Below, piece by piece: positions 59,457 through 64,000 of a stretch of DNA of 64,000 bases (position 1 is the stretch's first letter; the number at the start of each line of letters is the position of its first letter). Under the pieces are notes generated by a model. The model was not told where the DNA came from, made no database searches, and saw only the letters and a program-made list of their open reading frames with translations. This stretch comes from Fodinisporobacter ferrooxydans (GTDB lineage: Bacteria; Bacillota; Bacilli; Tumebacillales; MYW30-H2): NCBI RefSeq assembly GCF_022818495.1, contig NZ_CP089291.1:3613501-3677500 (forward strand). Reading direction: 5' to 3'. The position numbers and the translations under genes are program-made.

Positions 59457-61106
59457 TCATTTGCCGGCATTTTGTTGAAACGCATAGATTCTCGCTTCAT
59501 GCGGACGCAAAAGAATCGTATCCAAAGGATTTGCGAAAGAAGTTTCCGGATAATTGGCCAAAAGGAGTTTGTCGGGATTTCTATATTCCTTGGGAACGGA
59601 AAACGAACGGTCGCAATCCGAATGGTTGAGAACAATCAGCCAGCAAACGTCCTCCCATGTGCGAGCATATGCATAGATATGGAGATCCCCATCCGACACG
59701 TCTTGATATTCTCCATACACCATGACCGGATGTTGTTTCCGCAATTGAATCAACTGCTTATAAAAGGCGAGGACAGAGTTCGAATCTGCCAAATCTTTTT
59801 CCACATTGATTTCTGTATAATTGGGATTGACTTGAATCCAGGGCTCCCCTTTCGTAAACCCGGCATTCCCGGAATCATCCCACTGCATCGGCGTGCGCGA
59901 GTTGTCACGGGCCAATGGACGCAGCGTTTCCAACACTTCCTTGGGACTCCCCCCTTTTGCCACTTCTTCTGTATATTTGTTTTTGACCGCAATATCTTTG
60001 TATTCTTCAATCGACGGGAAATAGACGGCAGTCATTCCGATTTCTTCCCCTTGATAAATATAGGGAGTTCCCGGCAACGTATGGATCATCGTCGCCAAAA
60101 GCTTGGCCGATTCGATCCGATACTCCCGATCATTTCCATAGCGGCTGACTTGCCGCGTATGGTCATGATTGTTTAAGAACTGGGAATTCCAACCTTTCCC
60201 CCATAATCCTTGATACCAACGCTGCTGGATCTCCTTGAAGCGCAGCATGTCCCACTTGGGCATTTCATCACAGATTTCGAAATGAAAGATCGTATGCAAT
60301 TCATCCCGATCTTCCCCCACGTACAAGAGACCTTCCTTCGGCGTTACAAAGGCGGCTTCGCCAACCGTCAGAATATCATAATGACATAGCACTTCCTCAT
60401 TCATTTCCCGCAAAAACTTATGAATCCCCGGATTGTTGGTCAGATAGCGAATATCATCGGGATTTTCCGCATCGGGAAATCCGTTTGGCTTGGCCAAGAG
60501 AGCAATGGCATCCAAGCGGAATCCGTCAATTCCCTGATCCAGCCAAAATCGCATCATTTGATAAATTTCTTTCCGAACATTCGGATTTTCCCAATTTAAA
60601 TCCGGCTGTTCGACGGCAAAGGAATGAAAATAATAGGCATCTGTTGTTTCATCATATTCCCAGGCAGATGGCGTAAAATAAGACCGCCAATTGTTGGGGG
60701 GCGCTCCTGCTTTGGCATCTTTCCAAATGTAATAGTCCCGCTTTGGATTGGATTTGGACGAACGGGATTCCACAAACCAGGAATGTTCATCGGACGTGTG
60801 ATTCACGACCAGATCCATGATCAGTTTCATCCCCCGCTTGTGAACTTCCGCCAACAGCTGCTGCCACAAAGCAAATGTTCCCGCTTTTTCCATAATCGAA
60901 TAATAATCGCGAATATCATAGCCGTTATCCACATCCGGCGAATCATAGCAAGGGTTCAGCCAAATCACATCAACGCCCAGCTCTTTGATGTAATCCAATT
61001 TCTCGATGACCCCTTGCAAATCCCCGATGCCATCCCCATCCGTATCGTAAAAGCTGCGCCAATACACTTGGTACACAACCGCTTCTTTCCACCAGGTTCG
61101 CTTCAT
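59457..61106 (-). CDS. GH13 alpha-glucosidase (oligo-1,6-glucosidase type) 1
   Basis: 549 residues. WWKEAVVYQVYWRSFYDTDGDGIGDLQG, the nucleophile in GFRLDAIALL, the acid/base Glu in LTVGEAAF and the third Asp in FLNNHDHTRQVSRYG complete the GH13 catalytic triad. The fold is the 23/31-type intracellular alpha-glucosidase that hydrolyses isomaltose, sucrose or trehalose-6-phosphate. It is the last gene of the locus. AAAGGAG fits the ATG at 61106 better than the one three codons before. Confidence 0.9.
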   Translation of the reverse strand: MKRTWWKEAVVYQVYWRSFYDTDGDGIGDLQGVIEKLDYIKELGVDVIWLNPCYDSPDVDNGYDIRDYYSIMEKAGTFALWQQLLAEVHKRGMKLIMDLVVNHTSDEHSWFVESRSSKSNPKRDYYIWKDAKAGAPPNNWRSYFTPSAWEYDETTDAYYFHSFAVEQPDLNWENPNVRKEIYQMMRFWLDQGIDGFRLDAIALLAKPNGFPDAENPDDIRYLTNNPGIHKFLREMNEEVLCHYDILTVGEAAFVTPKEGLLYVGEDRDELHTIFHFEICDEMPKWDMLRFKEIQQRWYQGLWGKGWNSQFLNNHDHTRQVSRYGNDREYRIESAKLLATMIHTLPGTPYIYQGEEIGMTAVYFPSIEEYKDIAVKNKYTEEVAKGGSPKEVLETLRPLARDNSRTPMQWDDSGNAGFTKGEPWIQVNPNYTEINVEKDLADSNSVLAFYKQLIQLRKQHPVMVYGEYQDVSDGDLHIYAYARTWEDVCWLIVLNHSDCDRSFSVPKEYRNPDKLLLANYPETSFANPLDTILLRPHEARIYAFQQNAGK

Positions 61107-61176
61107 TGCTGACATAACTCCTTTAATACGTCTGTATTTATAGGATCGACCGCTAACAATTCGATTGATCGAGTAA

Positions 61177-61200
61177 AAAAGTCTCCGTATGGAGACTTTT
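61177..61200 (-). terminator. Hairpin between the two glucosidases
   Basis: AAAAGTCTCC (61177-61186) pairs perfectly with GGAGACTTTT (61191-61200) across a 4-base loop. It lies immediately after the upstream glucosidase gene in transcription order, so it may reduce expression of the second one. Confidence 0.8.
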
Positions 61201-61213
61201 GATTTTCAATTTT

Positions 61214-62932
61214 TCATTTTGAACCAATGTTTTTTGTTTTTTCATGCTCGTTTTCATATGCGTATACGCGCGCTTCGTAAGGCCGGAGTGTAAATGTTTC
61301 GATGTTTGTTGCGGAATCTTCCGGGTAATTGCTGATCAAAAGCTTGAAGCTGCGAAGCTCAAGCTGTGCAGGCAACTGGAACACCGGCGTACCTGCAAAG
61401 AAATTCAATACAACCAGAAGATGCGCATCGCCGAACGTTCTCGTATATGCATAAATCTCCGGATGATCGGCCAAAATCAACTGATAGTCTCCATATACCA
61501 TGACTTCATGTTGTTTGCGCAAGCGAATCAATTGCCGGTAATAGGCGAGAATCGAATCGGAATCCTGCAATTGCTGCTTGACGTTGATCCGGGTGTAATT
61601 CGGATTCACTTGGATCCAGGGCGTTCCGGTTGTAAACCCTGCTTGCAAACCGGCATCCCATTGCATCGGTGTGCGGGAATTGTCCCGCCCTTTTGCATAA
61701 ATGCTGTGCATGACAGTTTTTGCATCCTGCCCTTGCTCTACTGCTTTTTCTTTGTACATGTTTAAAATTTCTACATCTCGATATGCATCGATCGTGTCAA
61801 ACGCCACATTCGTCATGCCGATCTCTTCCCCTTGATAAACGTAAGGAGTACCACATAACGTATGAATATAAGTAGCCAATAATTTGGCCGATTCTTTCCA
61901 GTATTTCGCATCGTCGCCGAAGCGGGAAACGGCTCTCGGCTGGTCATGGTTGTTGAAATAAAGAGCATTCCAGCCTCTGCCGTATAATTCCTTTTGCCAT
62001 TTGCCCATGACCGACTTTAGATCAAGCAGGCTCCAAGGGCGTACATCCCATTTGCCGCCTGGTCCGGAATCGATCGACATATGTTCAAACTGAAACACCA
62101 TATTAAATTCCTCGCGGCCCTCTTCTACATACAGCAATGCTTCTGTAGGACCGACACCTGACGTCTCGCCGACTGTCATGATATCGTAGCGGCTCAATAC
62201 TTCTTGATGCAAGGATCGGATTTGTTTATGAACTTTCGGCAGATTGGCAAAATAACGATATCCGACCGTCCAGAAATTTTCTTCCGGATGCGGATCGTCC
62301 GGCAGTCCGTCCGCTTTTCCGATATGATTGATCGCATCGACACGGAATCCGTCAATGCCTTTGTCCAGCCACCACTTGACCATTTTATGAATTTCATCTA
62401 TGACTGCAGGATTTTCCCAATTCAAATCCGGTTGTTTCTTGGAGAATAAATGCAGATAGTATTCATCAGTCGTTTCATCGTATTCCCAGACGGAACCGCT
62501 GAAAAACGATTCCCAATTGTTTGGCTCTTTCCCTTCCTTGCCGTGACGCCATATATAATAATCCCGTTTGGCATTGTCTTTGGATGATCGCGATTCAATA
62601 AACCAGGGATGTTCATCGGAAGTATGATTCACAACCAGATCCATGATCAATTTCATTCCGCGATTGTGTACTTCTGCCAATAACCGGTCAAAATCCTCCA
62701 TTGTTCCAAACTCGTCCATAATGTCATAATAATCGCTGATATCATAACCGTTGTCATCGTTGGGCGATTTGTAAATCGGACTCAGCCAGATGACATCAAT
62801 CCCCAAATCTTTTAAATAATCCAGTTTTGCTAAAATTCCTTGCAAATCGCCGATCCCATCTCCATTGCTGTCTTGAAAGCTTCTCGGATAGATTTGATAT
62901 ACGACCGCTTCTTTCCACCATGTTTTTTTCAT
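61214..62932 (-). CDS. GH13 alpha-glucosidase (oligo-1,6-glucosidase type) 2
   Basis: 572 residues. VVYQIYPRSFQDSNGDGIGDLQGILAKLDYLKDLGIDVIWLSPIY, the nucleophile in GFRVDAINHI, Glu in MTVGETSGVG and Asp in YFNNHDQPRAVSRFGDD are all present. It is a paralogue of the downstream gene and lies directly after the MalG permease, so the two process imported alpha-glucosides. AGGAGAG places the start at 62932; the longer frame reaches into the permease end. Confidence 0.92.
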   Translation of the reverse strand: MKKTWWKEAVVYQIYPRSFQDSNGDGIGDLQGILAKLDYLKDLGIDVIWLSPIYKSPNDDNGYDISDYYDIMDEFGTMEDFDRLLAEVHNRGMKLIMDLVVNHTSDEHPWFIESRSSKDNAKRDYYIWRHGKEGKEPNNWESFFSGSVWEYDETTDEYYLHLFSKKQPDLNWENPAVIDEIHKMVKWWLDKGIDGFRVDAINHIGKADGLPDDPHPEENFWTVGYRYFANLPKVHKQIRSLHQEVLSRYDIMTVGETSGVGPTEALLYVEEGREEFNMVFQFEHMSIDSGPGGKWDVRPWSLLDLKSVMGKWQKELYGRGWNALYFNNHDQPRAVSRFGDDAKYWKESAKLLATYIHTLCGTPYVYQGEEIGMTNVAFDTIDAYRDVEILNMYKEKAVEQGQDAKTVMHSIYAKGRDNSRTPMQWDAGLQAGFTTGTPWIQVNPNYTRINVKQQLQDSDSILAYYRQLIRLRKQHEVMVYGDYQLILADHPEIYAYTRTFGDAHLLVVLNFFAGTPVFQLPAQLELRSFKLLISNYPEDSATNIETFTLRPYEARVYAYENEHEKTKNIGSK

Positions 62933-63015
62933 TGTTTCTCTCCTAGATCCGCTTTTTCTTATCTGATTGTTTTTTCTATCTGAATGTCTGTTTTCGTTCA
63001 ATGGCAATGCCGGAC

Positions 63016-63846
63016 TTACCCTTTGACAGCACCAGCCGTCAATCCGGATACGATCCATTTGCGGAAAATGATGACCAATATAAAGATCGGAATCACAGAT
63101 ACGACAGAACCCGCAAAAATCGTTCCATACGGCACATCATATTGGCCGCTGAACAACGCGATTCCCACCGGAATGGTGCGCATCGCATCGGATGAGTTGA
63201 ACACAAGGGCCATGAAAAATTCTGTCCAGGCAGCCACAAATGTAAAGACAGACGCTGTAAACAAGCCTGGCGTAGTGATCGGCAAATAAATCCGGTAAAA
63301 GGTTTGAAAAACGGTGGCGCCATCCACTTTGGCCGCTTCAAACAACGCTTTTGGCACTTGCAAGAAGTAATTGCGCATGATCCAAATGGCAAACGGCAAG
63401 TTAAATGCAACATATGGAACGATCAGCGCTTGATAGGAATTCAACCAGCCCAATGAACGAAGCAGCATGTACAACGGCGATATGATGGCAATCGGCGGGA
63501 ACATGGATATGACCAAAAGCACAATCATGATGGCCGTCTTGTTGCGGATCGGCAAGGAAGCGACAGCAAAACCTGCCATACTGGAAAAGAACAAGACAAG
63601 AAATGTTGAGACGATTGACACAATCACGCTATTGATGATGTACACCTGAAAATGAAAATGCGTAAACGCCTCCGTATAATGCTGGAACGTCCATTGTGTC
63701 GGCAACAGGGTTGGCGGATACACGCTGATTTCCGTGTTGGGTTTAAACGATGTGACGACCATCCAATAAAACGGAAGAATGATAAGCAACAGAAAAAAGA
63801 GCAAGACGAAATATCCGAACACTTTTCGCGATTTTGACTGGATCAT
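63016..63846 (-). CDS. ABC sugar transporter permease (MalG type)
   Basis: 276 residues with six membrane helices. KALFEAAKVDGATVFQTFYRIYLPITTPGLF near residue 165 is the EAA loop, and KWIVSGLTAGAVKG the tail. It is the second permease of an alpha-glucoside importer. The ATG overlaps the stop of the upstream permease (ATGA). Binding protein and ATPase lie outside the window or elsewhere. Confidence 0.9.
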   Translation of the reverse strand: MIQSKSRKVFGYFVLLFFLLLIILPFYWMVVTSFKPNTEISVYPPTLLPTQWTFQHYTEAFTHFHFQVYIINSVIVSIVSTFLVLFFSSMAGFAVASLPIRNKTAIMIVLLVISMFPPIAIISPLYMLLRSLGWLNSYQALIVPYVAFNLPFAIWIMRNYFLQVPKALFEAAKVDGATVFQTFYRIYLPITTPGLFTASVFTFVAAWTEFFMALVFNSSDAMRTIPVGIALFSGQYDVPYGTIFAGSVVSVIPIFILVIIFRKWIVSGLTAGAVKG

Positions 63847-64000
63847 GCCGATTCTCCTTCCACCAATGAGCGAAATGCCGATAAAAAGATCAAACAGGAA
63901 ATCAACACAAGAGCAACCGTACTGACGGCAATGGCGGAACCGACGCCAAAATGGAGATTTTGAAAGAGCGCCTGTTCACCGAGAATCGCCAGGGACTGCG
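63843..64000 (-). CDS. ABC sugar transporter permease (MalF type), C-terminal end (partial)
   Basis: The last 52 residues are visible: QSLAILGEQALFQNLHFGVGSAIAVSTVALVLISCLIFLSAFRSLVEGESA. The final hydrophobic helix and the ATGA overlap with the MalG-type gene fit the MalF partner. The rest lies beyond base 64000. Confidence 0.75.
   Translation of the reverse strand, partial: QSLAILGEQALFQNLHFGVGSAIAVSTVALVLISCLIFLSAFRSLVEGESA

Noticed and set aside
59415-60176. Plus-strand open frame of 253 codons over the GH13 gene
   Set aside because: It is antisense to a complete alpha-glucosidase with all catalytic residues; no ribosome site.

Overview
The window looks like chromosome of an endospore-forming, moderately AT-rich Firmicute of the order Bacillales. 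Evidence for this is the spore-coat genes (a CotH-type kinase, three CotB-like proteins and a Gly-Ser-Lys repeat protein), strong AAGGAGG-type ribosome sites, frequent TTG and GTG starts, CcpA-type cre sites and sigma-K-like promoters. I cannot name the species. No rRNA, tRNA or CRISPR array was seen.

Layout. 1-471: the end of an M29 aminopeptidase and a holin-like protein. 604-13832: a catabolic island with a fumarylacetoacetase-family hydrolase, a Cys-type sulfatase, an AraC regulator, a TIM-barrel isomerase, two Gfo/Idh dehydrogenases, a second sulfatase-fold enzyme with Thr at the formylglycine position, an ASRT-family beta-sandwich protein and an ABC sugar importer without its ATPase. 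Three promoter regions here share paired C-tract boxes that look like one AraC regulon. 14181-20467: a cysteine desulfurase, then a GntR regulator, a hydroxyacid dehydrogenase, an MFS carrier and an aldehyde dehydrogenase. 20706-24412: an SMR exporter, a TrmB regulator with a clear promoter/operator, and a translationally coupled AhpD/CMD-family gene whose active-site CxxC is read as CxxTGA, probably selenocysteine. Remnants of four other genes, a methyltransferase and a SCO-family protein follow. 24683-29684: a GC-rich, probably acquired BBE-type flavoenzyme and three genes of acyl-CoA/leucine catabolism. 29711-33000: a patch of mobile and decayed DNA (MITE-like element, AraC fragment, toxin-antitoxin pair, tyrosine recombinase, IS21 fragment) plus a LysE exporter.

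33122-41035 is one leftward operon for a group-4 membrane [NiFe] hydrogenase (hyfBCEFGHI order) ending in an ArsR regulator. 41364-47000 holds an ArsB/NhaD-type permease and the spore-coat cluster: CotB-like proteins, CotH kinase and the divergent GSK-repeat protein, its likely phosphorylation substrate. 47070-59273 is mostly housekeeping: topoisomerase III, a PAS histidine kinase, AzlCD with a divergent XRE-cupin regulator, a YkpA-type ABC-F ATPase, a PabB-PabC fusion, a HelD remnant and a XerC/D-like recombinase. 59457-64000 is a leftward alpha-glucoside locus: two MalG/MalF-type permeases (the second cut by the window end) and two GH13 alpha-glucosidases.

The signals most worth following are the TGA-containing AhpD gene with a hairpin just downstream, the CotB/CotH/GSK-repeat module, and the AraC-controlled sulfatase/ASRT island.
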